A stretch of 64,000 nt of DNA, taken from NCBI RefSeq assembly GCF_052857255.1, contig NC_135505.1, forward strand, positions 44,036,520 through 44,100,519, given 5' to 3'. The stretch comes from Amblyomma americanum (taxonomy: Eukaryota; Arthropoda; Arachnida; Ixodida; Ixodidae). The notes below the pieces were generated by a model, which had not been told where the DNA came from, made no database searches, and saw nothing but the letters and a program-made list of their open reading frames with translations. The number at the start of each line of letters is the position of its first letter. Within the stretch, counting starts at the first letter, position 1. The translations under genes were made by a program, and so were the position numbers. This document shows positions 25,701 to 37,764 of this stretch, one piece after another.

Positions 25701-28355
25701 TCGGAGAAACTCGGTGTTTGAGAAACTTTGTGTTGGAGAAACTCCTTGTCGGAGAAACTCTTTGTTGGAGATATTTCTTGTTGGAGAAACTCCATGTTGG
25801 GGAAATTCTGTGTTGGAGAAACTCCATGTAGGAGAAACTCCTTGTTGGAGAAACTCCGTGTTGGGGAAAATCCTTGTTGGAAAAACTCCGTTATGGGGAA
25901 ATTCCGTGTTGGAGAAACTTCGTGTTGGGGAAACTCCGTGTTGGAGAAACTCCTTGTTGGAGAAACTCCGTGTTGGAGAAACTCCGTGTCGGAGAAACTC
26001 CGTGTTGGAGAAACTCCGTGTTGGAGAAACTTCGTGTTGGGGAAACTACGTGCTGGAGAAACTCCTTGTTGGAGAAACTCCTTGTTGAAGAATCTCTTTG
26101 TTGGAGAAACTCCTTGTTGGAGAAACTCCGTGTTGGAGAAATTTCGTGTTGGAGATACTCCGTGTTGGAGAAACTCCGTGTTCGAGAAACTCCTTGTTGG
26201 AGGAACTCCTTGTTGGAGAAACTCCGTGTTGGAGAAACTTCGTGTAGGAGAAAGTCTGTGTTGGAGAAACTCCGTGTTGGAGAAACTCCGCGTTCTAGAA
26301 ACTCCGTGTTGTAGAAACACGGTGTTGTAGAAACTCTGTGTTGGAGAAACTTCGTGTTGGAGAAACTCCGTGTTGTAGAAACTCCGTGTTGGAGAAACTG
26401 CGTGTTGCAGAAACTCCGTGTTGGAGAAATCCGTTTTGGTTAAACTCCGTGTTGGATAAACTCCGTGTTGGAGAAACTCCGTGTCGGAGAAACTCCGTGT
26501 CGGAGAAACATCGTTTTGGAGAAACTCCTTGTCGGAGAAACTTCGTGTTGGAGAAACTTCGTGCTGATGAAACTCCTTGTTGGGGAAACTCCGAATTGAA
26601 GAAACTCAGTGTTGTAGAAACTCCGTGTTGGAGAAACTTCGTGTTGGAGAAACTCCGTGTTGGAGAAACTCCATGCTGGAGAAATTCCGTGTTGGAGAAA
26701 CTCCGCGTTGGAGAAACTCCGTGTTTGAGAAACTCCGTGCTGGAGAAGCTCCGCGTTGCAGAAACGCCTTATTGGAGAAACTCCGTGTTGGAGAAACTCC
26801 GTTTTGGAGAAATTTCGTGTTGGAGAAACTTCGTGTTGGGGAAACTCCGTGTTGGAGAAACTTTGTGTTGGAGAAACTGCGTGTTGGGGAAACTCCGTAT
26901 TGGAGAAACTGCGTGTCAGAGAAACTTCGTGTTGGAGAAACTTCTTGTTGCAGAAAGTCTTTCTTAGTGAAACTCCGTGTTGGAGAAACTCCGTGTTGGA
27001 GAAACACAGTGTTCTAGAAACTCCGTGTTGAAAAAACTCCGTGTTGGAGAAACTCCGTGTTGGAGAAACACCGTGTTCTAGAAACTCCGTGTTGAAAAAA
27101 TTTCGTGTTAGAGAAACTCCGTTTTGAAGACACTTCGTGTTGGAGAAACTCCGTGCTGGAGAAACTGTGTTGGAGAAACTTCGTGTTGGATAAACTCCGT
27201 GTTGGAAAATCTCCGTGTTATAGAAACTCTGTGTTGGAGAAACTCCATGTTGGAGAAACTCTGTGTTGGAGAAACTGCGTGTTGTAGAAACTTCGTGTTG
27301 TAAAAACTTCGTGTTGAAGAAACTTCTTGTTGGAGAAACACCGTGTTGGATAAACTCCGTGTTGGAGAAACTCCGTGTTGGAGAAACTCCGTTTTGTAGA
27401 AACTCCGTGTTGGAGCAACTCCCTGTTGGAGAACCTCCCTGTTGGAGAAACTCCGTGTTAGAGAAACTCCGTGTTGGGGAAACTCCGTGTTGGAGAAACT
27501 TCGTATTTCGGAAACTTCGTGTTGGGGAAACTCCGTGTTGGAGAAATTCCGTGTTAGAGAAATTCCGTGTTTGGAGAAACCCTGTGTTGGAGAAACTCCT
27601 TTTTGGAGGAACTCCTTGTTGGATAAACTCCGTGTTGGAGAATCTCCGTGTTGGAGAAACTCCGTGTTGGAGAAATTCCGTGTTGGAGAAACACTGTGTT
27701 GTAGAAACTCCGTGTTGTAGATAGAAACTCTGTGTTTTAGAAACTCCGTGTTGGAGAAACTTCGTGTGGGAGAAACTCCGTGTTGGAGAAACTCCGTGTT
27801 GAAGAAACTCAGTGATGGAGAAACTCTGTGTTGGAGAAACTCCGTGTTGTAGAAAATCCGTGTTGTAGAAACTCCGTGTTGGAGAAACTTCGTGTTGGAG
27901 AAACTCCGTTTTGAAGAAACTTCGTGATGGAGAAACTCCGTGCTGGAGAAACTGTGTTGGATAAACTTCGTGTTGGAGAATTTTCGTGTTGGAGAAACTC
28001 CGTGTTGGAGAAACTATGTTTTGGAGAAACTCCTTGTTGGAAAAACTTCGTGTTGGGGAAACTCCGTGTTGGAGAAACTTCGTGTTGGGGAAACTCCGTG
28101 TTGGGGACACTCCGTGTTGGAGAAACTCCGTGTTGGAGAAACTCCGTGTTGGAGGAAGACCGTGTTGGAGAAACTCCTTGTTGCAGAAATCCTTTGTTGG
28201 AGAAACTCCTTGTTGGAGAAACTCCGTCTTGTAGAAACACCGTGTTGAAGACACTCCGTGTCGGAGAAACTTCGTGTCGAAGAAACTCCGTGTCGGAGAA
28301 ACTTCCTGTCGGAGAGACTCCGTGTTGGAGAAACTCCGTGTTGGAGAACCTCCGT
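19790..28355 (+). repeat. Expanded HOR copy e (8,566 bp), twin of copy b
   Basis: It has the same landmark series as 5297-13847, including both re-entries into the 20-bp-unit block (23413, 24710). The offset between the twins moves in whole-monomer steps: 14493, 14524 (31 bp present near 20170 and absent near 5670), 14508, 14492, then 14508 (one extra gttgtaaaaac unit near 27298). Between those steps the two copies differ only by scattered single substitutions, for example actttttgg at about 20710 against cctttttgg in the twin. The 15-bp difference in total length is explained by these steps. Confidence 0.85.
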
Positions 28356-29701
28356 GCTGGAGTAACTCCGTGTTCGAGAAACTCCGTGTTGGAGAAACTC
28401 CGTGTTGGAGAAATTCCGTGTCGGAGAAACTCCGTGTTGGAAAAAGTCCGTGTCGGAGAAACTCCGTGTTGGAGAAATTCCGTGTTGGAGAAACTCCGTT
28501 TTGGTGAAACTCCGTGTTGGTGAAACTCCTTGTTGGAGAAACTCCTTGTTGGAGAAACTCCGTGTATTAGAAACTCTGTGTTGGAAAAAATACGTGTTGG
28601 AGAAACTCCGTGTTGGGGATACTCCGTGTTTTAGAAACTCCGTGTTGTAGAAACTCTACGTTGGAGCAACTCCGTGTAGGAGAAACTCCGTTTTGCAGAA
28701 ACTTCGTGTTGGAGAAACTCCGTGTTGGAGAACTCCGTGTTGGGGAAACTCCGTGTTGGAGAAACTTCGTATTGGGGAAATTCCGTGTTGGAGAAACTCC
28801 CTTTTGAAGAAACTTCGTGTTGTAGAAACTCCGTGCTGGAGAAACTGTGTTGGAGAAACTTCGTGTTGGACAAACTCCGTGTTGGAGAATCTCCGTGTTA
28901 TAGAAACTCTGTGTTGGAGAAACTGCGTGTTGTAGAAACTTCGTGTTGTAAAAACTTCGTGTTGAAGAAACTTCTTGTTGGAAAAACACCGTGTTGGATA
29001 AACTCCGTGTTGGAGAAACTCCGTGTTGGAGAAACTCCGTTTTGTAGAAACTCCGTGTTGGAGCAACTCCCTGTCGGAGAACCTCCCTGTTGGAGAAACT
29101 CCGTGTTAGAGAAACTCCGTGTTGGGGAAACTCCGTGTTGGAGAAACTTCGTATTTCGGAAACTTCGTGTTGGGGAAACTCCGTGTTGGAGAAACTCCGT
29201 GTTGGAGAAATTCCGTGTTGGAGAAACCCTGTGTTGGAGAAACTCCTTTTTGGAGGAACTCCTTGTTGGAGAAACTCCGTGTTGGAGAATCTTCGTGTTG
29301 GAGAAACTCCGTGTTGGAGAAATTCCGTGTTGGAGAAACACTGTGTTGTAGAAACTCAGTGTTGTAGATAGAAACTCCGTGTTTTAGAAACTGCGTGTTG
29401 GAGAAACTTCGTGTGGGAGAAACTCCGTGTTGGAGAAACTCCGTGTTGAAGAACCTCAGTGTTGGAGAAACTCTGTGTTGGAGAAACTCCGTGTTGTAGA
29501 AAATCCGTGTTGTAGAAACTCCGTGTTGTAGAAACTTCGTGTTGGAGAAACTCCGTTTTGAAGAAACTCCTTGTTGGAGAAACACCGTGTTGGATAAACT
29601 CCGTGTTGGAGAAACTTCGTGTTGGAGAAACTCCATGCTGTGGAAACTCCGTGTTGGAGAAACTCCGTTTTGGAGAAACTCCGTTTTGGAGCAACTCCCT
29701 G

Positions 29702-29829
29702 TTGGACAAACTCTCTGTTGGAGAAACTCCGTGTTATAGAAACTCCGTGTTGGGGAAACTCCGCGTTGGACAAACTCTCTGTTGGAGAAACTCCGTGTTA
29801 TAGAAACTCCGTGTTGGGGAAACTCCGCG
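29702..29829 (+). repeat. Local 64-bp (four-monomer) tandem duplication
   Basis: The run starting ttggacaaactctctg and ending gggaaactccgcg occurs at 29702-29765 and again at 29766-29829. The corresponding place in the other block copy (about 15190-15250) has it once and lacks the ggacaaac variant. The duplication is therefore private and recent, and it lengthens the local spacing of the 20-bp units from 612 to 660 bp together with other unit changes. Confidence 0.85.
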
Positions 29830-31420
29830 TTGGAGAAACTTCGTATTCCGGAAATTTCGTGTTGGGGAAACTCCGTGTTGGAGAAACTCCGTGTTGGAGA
29901 AACTCCATGTTGTAGAAAATCCGTGTTGTAGAAACTCCGTGTTGGAGGAACTCCTTGTTGGAGAAACTCCGTGTCTGAGAATCTCCGTGTTGGAGAAACT
30001 CCGTGTTGAAGAAAATCAGTGTTGTAGATAGAAACTCCGTGTTGGAGAAACTCCGTGTTGAAGAAAATCAGTGTTGGAGAAACTCTGTTGGAGAAACTGC
30101 GTGTTGTAGAAAATCCGTGTTGTACAAACTCCGTGTTGGAGAAACTCCCTGTCGGAGAAACTCCGCGTTGGTGAAACTTCTTGTTGGTGAAACTCCTTGT
30201 TGGAGATACTCCGTGTTGGAGAAACTCCGTGTTGGAGAAAATTTGTGTTGGAGAAACTGTGTTGGGGAAACTCCGTGTTGTAGAAACTCCGTAATAGAGA
30301 AACTCTGTGTTGGAGAAACTCCGTGTTGGGGAAACTCCGTGTTGGAGAAACTCCGTGTTTCGGAAACTCCATGTCGGAGAAACTCGGTGTTCGAGAATCT
30401 TTGTGTTGGAGAAACTCCTTGTCGGAGAAACTCTTTGTTGGAGAAATTCTTTGTTGGAGAAACTCCGTGTTGGAGAAATTCCGTGTTGGAGAAACTCCAT
30501 GTAGGTGAAACTCCTTGTTGGAGAAACTCCGTGTTGGGGAAAATCCGTGTTGGAGAAATTCTGTTTTGGAGAACTTCGTGTTGGAGAATTTCCGTGTTGG
30601 ACATACTCCGTTTTGGAGAAACTCCTTGTTGGAAAAACTCCGTGTTTGGGAAACTCCGTGTTAGAGAAACTTCGTGTGGGAGAAACTCCGTGTTGGAGAA
30701 ACTCCGTGTTGAAGAAACTCAGTGTTGGAGAAACTCTGTGTTGGAGAAACACCATGTTGTAGAAAATCCGTGTTGTAGAAACTCCGTGTTGGAAAAAATC
30801 CGTGTCGGAGAAACTCCGGGTTTGAGAAACTTCTTGTTGGTGAAACTCCTTGTTGGAGATACTCCGTGTTGGAGAAACTCCATATTGGAGAAAATTCGTG
30901 TTGGAGAAACTCTGTGTTGGGGAAACTCGGTGTTGTAGAAACTCCGTAATGGAGAAACTCTGTGTTGGAGAAACTCCGTGTTGGGGAAACTCCGTGTCGG
31001 AGAAACTCGGTGTTGGAGAAACTTTGTGTTGGAGAAACTCCTTGTCGGAGAAACTCTTTGTTGGAGATATTTCTTGTTGGAGAAACTCCGTGTTGGGGAA
31101 ATTCTGTGTTGGAGAAACTCCATGTAGGAGAAACTCCTTGTTGGAGAAACTCCGTGTTGGGGAATATCCGTGTTGGAGAAACTCCGTGTTGGAGAAACGT
31201 CGTGTTGGAGAATTTCCGTGTTGGAGAAACTCCGTGTTGGAGAAACTCCGTTTTGGAGAAACTCCTTGTTGGAAAAACTCCGTGTTGGGGAAACTCCGTG
31301 TTGGAGAAACTTCGTGTTGGGGAAACTCCGTGTTGGAGAAACTCCTTGTTGGAGAAACTCCGTGTTGGAGAAACTCCGTGTCGGAGAAACTCCGTGTTGG
31401 AGAAACTCTGTGTTGGGGAA

Positions 31421-32314
31421 ACTACGTGCTGGAGAAACTCCTTGTTGGAGAAACTCCTTGTTGAAGAATCTCTTTGTTGGAGAAACTCCTTGTTGGAGAA
31501 ACTCCGTGTTGTAGAAATTCCGTGTTGGAGATACTCTGTGTTGGAGAAACTCCGTGTTCGAGAAACTCCTTGTTGGAGGAACTCCTTGTTGGAGAAACTC
31601 CGTGTTGGAGAAACTCCGTGTAGGAGAAAGTCTGTGTTGGAGAAACTCCGTGTTGGTGAAACTCCGCGTTCTAGAAACTCCGTGTTGTAGAAACACGGTG
31701 TTGTAGAAACTCTGTGTTGGAGAAACTTCGTGTTGGAGAAACTCCGTGTTGTAGAAACTCCGTGTTGGAGAAACTCCGTGTTGCAGAAACTCCGTGTTGG
31801 AGAAATCCGTTTTGGTTAAACTCCGTGTTGGATAAACTCCGTGTTGGAGAAACTTCGTGTTGGGGAAACTACGTGCTGGAGAAACTCCTTGTTGGAGAAA
31901 CTCCTTGTTGAAGAATCTCTTTGTTGGAGAAACTCCTTGTTGGAGAAACTCCGTGTTGGAGAAATTCCGTGTTGGAGATACTCCGTATTGGAGAAACTCC
32001 GTGTTCGAGAAACTCCTTGTTGGAGGAACTCCTTGTTGGAGAAACTCCGTGTTGGAGAAACTCCGTGTAGGAGAAAGTCTGTGTTGGAGAAACTCCGTGT
32101 TGGAGAAACTCCGCGTTCTAGAAACTCCGTGTTGTAGAAACACGGTGTTGTAGAAACTCTGTGTTGGAGAAACTCTGTGTTGTAGAAACTCCGTGTTGGA
32201 GAAACTGCGTGTTGCAGAAACTCCGTGTTGGAGAAATCCGTTTTGGTTAAACTCCGTGTTGGATAAACTCCGTGTTGGAGAAACTCCGTGTCGGAGAAAC
32301 TCCGTGTCGGAGAA
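31421..32314 (+). repeat. 447-bp tandem duplication in HOR f
   Basis: The series actacgtgct, ttgaagaatctc, gttcgag, gtaggagaaagtctg, gttctag, ttggttaaac appears from 31421 and again from 31868. The gttctag units at 31668 and 32115 give the same 447-bp offset. The join lies just after ttggttaaac (about 31816-31860), where gttggagaaacttcg leads back into gttggggaaactacg. Confidence 0.85.
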
Positions 32315-33371
32315 ACATCGTTTTGGAGAAACTCCTTATCGGAGAAACTTCGTGTTGGAGAAACTCCGTGTTGGAGAAACTTCGTGTTGATGAAACTCCT
32401 TGTTGGGGAAACTCCGAGTTGAAGAACCTCAGTGTTGTAGAAACTCCGTGTTGGAGAAACTTCGTGTTGGAGAAACTCCGTGTTGGAGAAACTCCATGCT
32501 GGAGAAACTCCGTGTTGGAGAAACTCCGCGTTGGAGAAACTCCGTGTTTGAGAAACTCCGTGCTGGAGAAGCTCCGCGTTGCAGAAACGCCTTATTGGAG
32601 AAACTCCGTGTTGGAGAATCTCCGTATTGGAGAAACTCTGTCTTGGAGAAACTCCGAGTTGGAGAAACTCCGTGTTGGAGAAACTCCGTTTTGGAGAAAT
32701 TTCGTGTTGGAGAAACTTCGTGTTGGGGAAACTCCGTGTTGGAGAAACTTCGTGTTGGAGAAACTGCGTGTTGGGGAAACTCCGTATTGGAGAAACTGCG
32801 TGTCAGAGAAACTTCGTGTTGGAGAAACTTCTTGTTGCAGAAAGTCTTTCTTAGTGAAACTCCGTGTTGGAGAAACTCCGTGTTGGAGAAACACAGTGTT
32901 CTAGAAACTTCGTGTTGTAAAAACTTCGTGTTGAAGAAACTTCTTGTTGGAGAAACACCGTGTTGGATAAACTCCGTGTTGGAGAAACTCCGTGTTGGAG
33001 AAACTCCGTTTTGTAGAAACTCCGTGTTGGAGCAACTCCCTGTTGGAGAACCTCCCTGTTGGAGAAACTCCGTGTTAGAGAAACTCCGTGTTGGGGAAAC
33101 TCCGTGTTGGAGAAACTTCGTATTTCGGAAACTTCGTGTTGGGGAAACTCCGTGTTGGAGAAACTCCGTGTTGGAGAAATTCCGTGTTTGGAGAAACCCT
33201 GTGTTGGAGAAACTCCTTTTTGGAGGAACTCCTTGTTGGAGAAACTCCGTGTTGGAGAATCTCCGTGTTGGAGAAACTCTGTGTTGGAGAAATTCCGTGT
33301 TGGAGAAACACTGTGTTGTAGAAACTCCGTGTTGTAGATAGAAACTCCGTGTTTTAGAAACTCCGTGTTGG

Positions 33372-34870
33372 AGACAACTTCGTGTGGGGGAAACTCCGTG
33401 TTGGAGAAACTCCGTGTTGAAGAAACTCAGTGTTGGAGAAACTCTGTGTTGGAGAAACTCCGTGTTGTAGAAAATCCGTGTTGTAGAAACTCCGTGTTGG
33501 AGAAACATCGTGTTGGAGAAACTCCGTTTTGAAGAAACTTCGTGATGGAGAAACTCCGTGCTGGAGAAACTGTGTTGGATAAACTTCGTGTTGGAGAATT
33601 TTCGTGTTGGAGAAACTCCGTGTTGGAGAAACTATGTTTTGGAGAAACTCCTTGTTGGAAAAACTTCGTGTTGGGGAAACTCCGTGTTGGAGAAACTTCG
33701 TGTTGGGGAGAACTCCGTGTTGGGGACACTCCGTGTTGGAGAAACTCCGTGTTGGAGGAAGACCGTGTTGGAGAAACTCCTTGTTGCAGAAATTCTTTGT
33801 TGGAGAAACTCCCTGTTGGAGAAACTCCGTCTTGTAGAAACCACCGTGTTGAAGACACTCCGTGTCGGAGAAACTTCGTGTCGAAGAAACTCCGTGTCGG
33901 AGAAACTCCCTGTCGGAGAGACTCCGTGTTGGAGAAACTCCGTGTTGGAGAACCTCCGTGCTGGAGTAACTCCGTGTTCGAGAAACTCCGTGTTGGAGAA
34001 ACTCCGTGTTGGAGAAATTCCGTGTCGTAGAAACTCCGGGTCGGAGAAACTCCGTGTTGGAAAAAGTCCGTGTCGGAGAAACTCCGTGTTGAGAAATTCC
34101 GTGTTGGAGAAACTCCGTTTTGGTGAAACTCCGTGTTGGTGAAACTCCTTGTTGGAGAAACTCCTTGTTGGAGAAACTCCGTGTATTAGAAACTCTGTGT
34201 TGGAAAAAATACGTGTTGGAGAAACTCCGTGTTGGGGATACTCCGTGTTTTTAGAAACTCCGTGTTGTAGAAACTCTACGTTGGAGCAACTCCGTGTAGG
34301 AGAAACTCCGTTTTGCAGAAACTTCGTGTTGGAGAAACTCCGTGTTGGAGAACTCCGTGTTGGGGAAACTCCGTGTTGGAGAAACTTCGTATTGGGGAAA
34401 TTCCGTGTTGGAGAAACTCCCTTTTGAAGAAACTTCGTGTTGTAGAAACTCCGTGCTGGAGAAACTTCGTGTTGGATAAACTCCGTGTTGGAGAATCTCC
34501 GTGTTATAGAAACTCTGTGTTGGAGAAACTGCGTGTTGTAGAAACTTCGTGTTGTAAAAACTTCGTGTTGAAGAAACTTCTTGTTGGAAAAACACCGTGT
34601 TGGATAAACTCCGTGTTGGAGAAACTCCGTGTTGGAGAAACTCCGTTTTGTAGAAACTCCGTGTTGGAGCAACTCCCTGTCGGAGAACCTCCCTGTTGGA
34701 GAAACTCCGTGTTAGAGAAACTCCGTGTTGGGGAAACTCCGTGTTGGAGAAACTTCGTATTTCGGAAACTTCGTGTTGGGGAAACTCCGTGTTGGAGAAG
34801 CTCCGTGTTGGAGAAATTCCGTGTTGGAGAAACCCTGTGTTGGAGAAACTCCTTTTTGGAGAACTCCTTG
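33372..34870. other. Cluster of six single-base indels within about 1.5 kb
   Basis: Compared with equivalent monomers elsewhere there are +1 near 33374 (gagacaactt), +1 near 33709 (ttggggagaactcc), +1 near 33841 (gaaaccaccg), -1 near 34091 (gttgagaaattcc), +1 near 34250 (gtgtttttag) and -1 near 34860 (ttttggagaactcc). None is shared by the related copies at 43.1-44.0 or 46.0-47.1 kb. Elsewhere most length changes are whole monomers. Residual consensus error in the assembly is the simplest explanation; true private mutations are possible. Confidence 0.75.
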
Positions 34871-37764
34871 TTGGAGAAACTCCGTGTTGGAGAATCTCCG
34901 TGTTGGAGAAACTCCGTGTTGGAGAAATTCCGTGTTGGAGAAACACTGTGTTGTAGAAACTCAGTGTTGTAGATAGAAACTCCGTGTTTTAGAAACTGCG
35001 TGTTGGAGAAACTTCGTGTGGGAGAAACTCCGTGTTGGAGAAACTCCGTGTTGAAGAACCTCAGTGTTGGAGAAACTCTGTGTTGGAGAAACTCCGTGTT
35101 GTAGAAAATCCGTGTTGTAGAAACTCCGTGTTGTAGAAACTTCGTGTTGGAGAAACTCCGTTTTGAAGAAACTCCTTGTTGGAGAAACACCGTGTTGGAT
35201 AAACTCCGTGTTGGAGAAACTTCGTGTTGGAGAAACTCCATGCTGTGGAAACTCCGTGTTGGAGAAACTCCGTTTTGGAGAAACTCCGTTTTGGAGCAAC
35301 TCCCTGTTGGAGAAACTCCCTGTTGGAGAAACTCCGTGTTATAGAAACTCCGTGTTGGGGAAACTCCGTGTTGGAGAAACTTCGTATTTCGGAAATTTCG
35401 TGTTGGGGAAACTCCGTGTTGGAGAAACTCCGTGTTGGATAAACTCCGTGTTGGAGAAACTCCATGTTGTAGAAAATCCGTGTTGTAGAAACTCCGTGTT
35501 GGAGAAACTCCGTGTTGGAGGAACTCTTTGTTGGAGAAACTCCGTGTCTGAGAATCTCCGTGTTGGAGAAACTCCGTGTTGAAGAAAATCAGTGTTGTAG
35601 ATAGAAACTCCGTGTTGGAGAAACTCCGTGTTGAAGAAAATCAGTGTTGGAGAAACTCTGTGTTGGAGAAACTGCGTGTTGTAGAAAATCCGTGTTGTAC
35701 AAACTCCGTGTTGGAGAAACTCCCTGTCGGAGAAACTCCGCGTTGGTGAAACTTCTTGTTGGTGAAACTCCTTGTTGGAGATACTCCGTGTTGGAGAAAC
35801 TCCGTGTTGGAGAAAATTTGTGTTGGAGAAACTGTGTTGGGGAAACTCCGTGTTGTAGAATCTCCGTAATAGAGAAACTCTGTGTTGGAGAAACTCCGTG
35901 TTGGGGAAACTCCGTGTTGGAGAAACTCCGTGTTGGAGAAACTCCATGTAGGAGAAACTCCTTGTTGGAGAAACTCCGTGTTGGGGAAAATCCGTGTTGG
36001 AGAAATTCTGTTTTGGAGAACTTCGTGTTGGAGAATTTCCGTGTTGGAGAAACTCCGTGTTGGACATACTCCGTTTTGGAGAAACTCCTTGTTGGAAAAA
36101 CTCCGTGTTTGGGAAACTCCGTGTTGGAGAAACTTCGTGTGGGAGAAACTCCGTGTTGGAGAAACTCCGTGTTGAAGAAACTCAGTGTTGGAGAAACACC
36201 ATGTTGTAGAAAATCCGTGTTGTAGAAACTCCGTGTTGGAAAAAATCCGTGTCGGAGAAACTCCGGGTTTGAGAAACTTCTTGTTGGTGAAACTCCTTGT
36301 TGGAGATACTCCGTGTTGGAGAAACTCCGTATTGGAGAAAATTCGTGTTGGAGAAACTCTGTGTTGGGGAAACTCGGTGTTGTAGAAACTCCGTAATGGA
36401 GAAACTCTGTGTTGGAGAAACTCCGTGTTGGGGAAACTCCGTGTCGGAGAAACTCGGTGTTGGAGAAACTTTGTGTTGGAGAAACTCCTTGTCGGAGAAA
36501 CTCTTTGTTGGAGATATTTCTTGTTGGAGAAACTCCGTGTTGGGGAAATTCTGTGTTGGAGAAACTCCATGTAGGAGAAACTCCTTGTTGGAGAAACTCC
36601 GTGTTGGGGAATATCCGTGTTGGAGAAACTCCGTGTTGGAGAAACGTCGTGTCGGAGAATTTCCGTGTTGGAGAAACTCCGTGTTGGAGAAACTCCGTTT
36701 TGGAGAAACTCCTTGTTGGAAAAACTCCGTGTTGGGGAAACTCCGTGTTGGAGAAACTTCGTGTTGGGGAAACTTCGTGTTGGAGAAACTCCTTGTTGGA
36801 GAAACTCCGTGTTGGAGAAACTCCGTGTCGGAGAAACTCCGTGTTGGAGAAACTCTGTGTTGGGGAAACTACGTGCTGGAGAAACTCCTTGTTGGAGAAA
36901 CTCCTTGTTGAAGAATCTCTTTGTTGGAGAAACTCCTTGTTGGAGAAACTCCGTGTTGTAGAAATTCCGTGTTGGAGATACTCCGTGTTGGAGAAACTCC
37001 GTGTTCGAGAAACTCCTTGTTTAGGAACTCCTTGTTGGAGAAACTCCGTGTTGGAGAAACTCCGTGTAGGAGAAAGTCTGTGTTGGAGAAACTCCGTGTT
37101 GGTGAAACTCCGCGTTCTAGAAACTCCGTGTTGTAGAAACACGGTGTTGTAGAAACTCTGTGTTGGAGAAACTTCGTGTTGGAGAAACTCCGTGTTGTAG
37201 AAACTCCGTGTTGGAGAAACTCCGTGTTGCAGAAACTCCGTGTTGGAGAAATCCGTTTTGGTTAAACTCCGTGTTGGATAAACTCCGTGTCGAAGAAACT
37301 CCGTGTCGGAGAAACATCGTTTTGGAGAAACTCCTTGTCGGAGAAACTTCGTGTTGGAGAAACTCCGTGTTGGAGAAACTTCGTGTTGATGAAACTCCTT
37401 GTTGGGGAAACTCCCGAATTGAAGAAACTCAGTGTTGTAGAAACTCCGTGTTGGAGAAACTTCGTGTTGGAGAAACTCCGTGTTGGAGAAACTCCATGCT
37501 GGAGAAACTCCGTGTTGGAGAAACTCCGCGTTGGAGAAACTCCGTGTTTGAGAAACTCCGTGCTGGAGAAGCTCCGCGTTGCAGAAACGCCTTATTGGAG
37601 AAACTCCGTGTTGGAGAATCTCCGTATTGGAGAAACTCTGTCTTGGAGAAACTCCGAGTTGGAGAAACTCCGTGTTGGAGAAACTCCGTTTTGGAGAAAT
37701 TTCGTGTTGGAGAAACTTCGTGTTGGGGAAACTCCGTGTTGGAGAAACTTCGTGTTGGAGAAAC
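34550..37764 (+). repeat. 3.2-kb block repeated at a 4.37-4.50-kb offset, copy 1
   Basis: It matches 38920-42262. Marker pairs: 20-bp units 34969/39340 and 35597/39968 (offset 4371), then cttattgg 37591/42089 (4498). The 128-bp change between them comes from loss of the gtttcggaaac/catgtcgg units in this copy near 35920. Both copies share the same one-base loss in cttgtttaggaactcc (37019 and 41518), which marks them as descendants of one sequence. A one-base gain (ctcccgaattg, about 37411) is private to this copy. Confidence 0.82.

Larger units (their letters stand above)
19118..31012 (+). repeat. 11.8-kb duplicated block, copy 2
   Basis: Second copy of the block at 4625-16457. Marker pairs include 20-bp units 4674/19167, 8921/23413, 10218/24710 and 13209/27717, and cttattgg 12276/26768. 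Differences between copies include a 31-bp insertion near 20170, loss of a duplicated monomer near 22320, an extra gttgtaaaaac unit near 27300 and a 64-bp duplication at 29702-29829. Edges fall within monomers. Confidence 0.8.
28356..33959 (+). repeat. HOR copy f (5,604 bp) with an internal 447-bp duplication
   Basis: It follows the canonical order. The 20-bp units are at 29364 and 30024, 660 bp apart instead of the usual 612 because of a local 64-bp duplication. The segment from actacgtgct through gttctag to ttggttaaac then occurs twice, at 31421-31867 and from 31868, offset 447 bp. Landmarks continue with gttgatgaaac, cttattgg (32591), ctttcttag, gtatttcgga, the 20-bp unit at 33334 and gaggaagaccg. 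The gttctag and gaaaaaatttcg stretch after ctttcttag is shortened: at about 32900 the sequence jumps to gttgtaaaaac. The last 600 bp contain several single-base indels. Confidence 0.82.
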
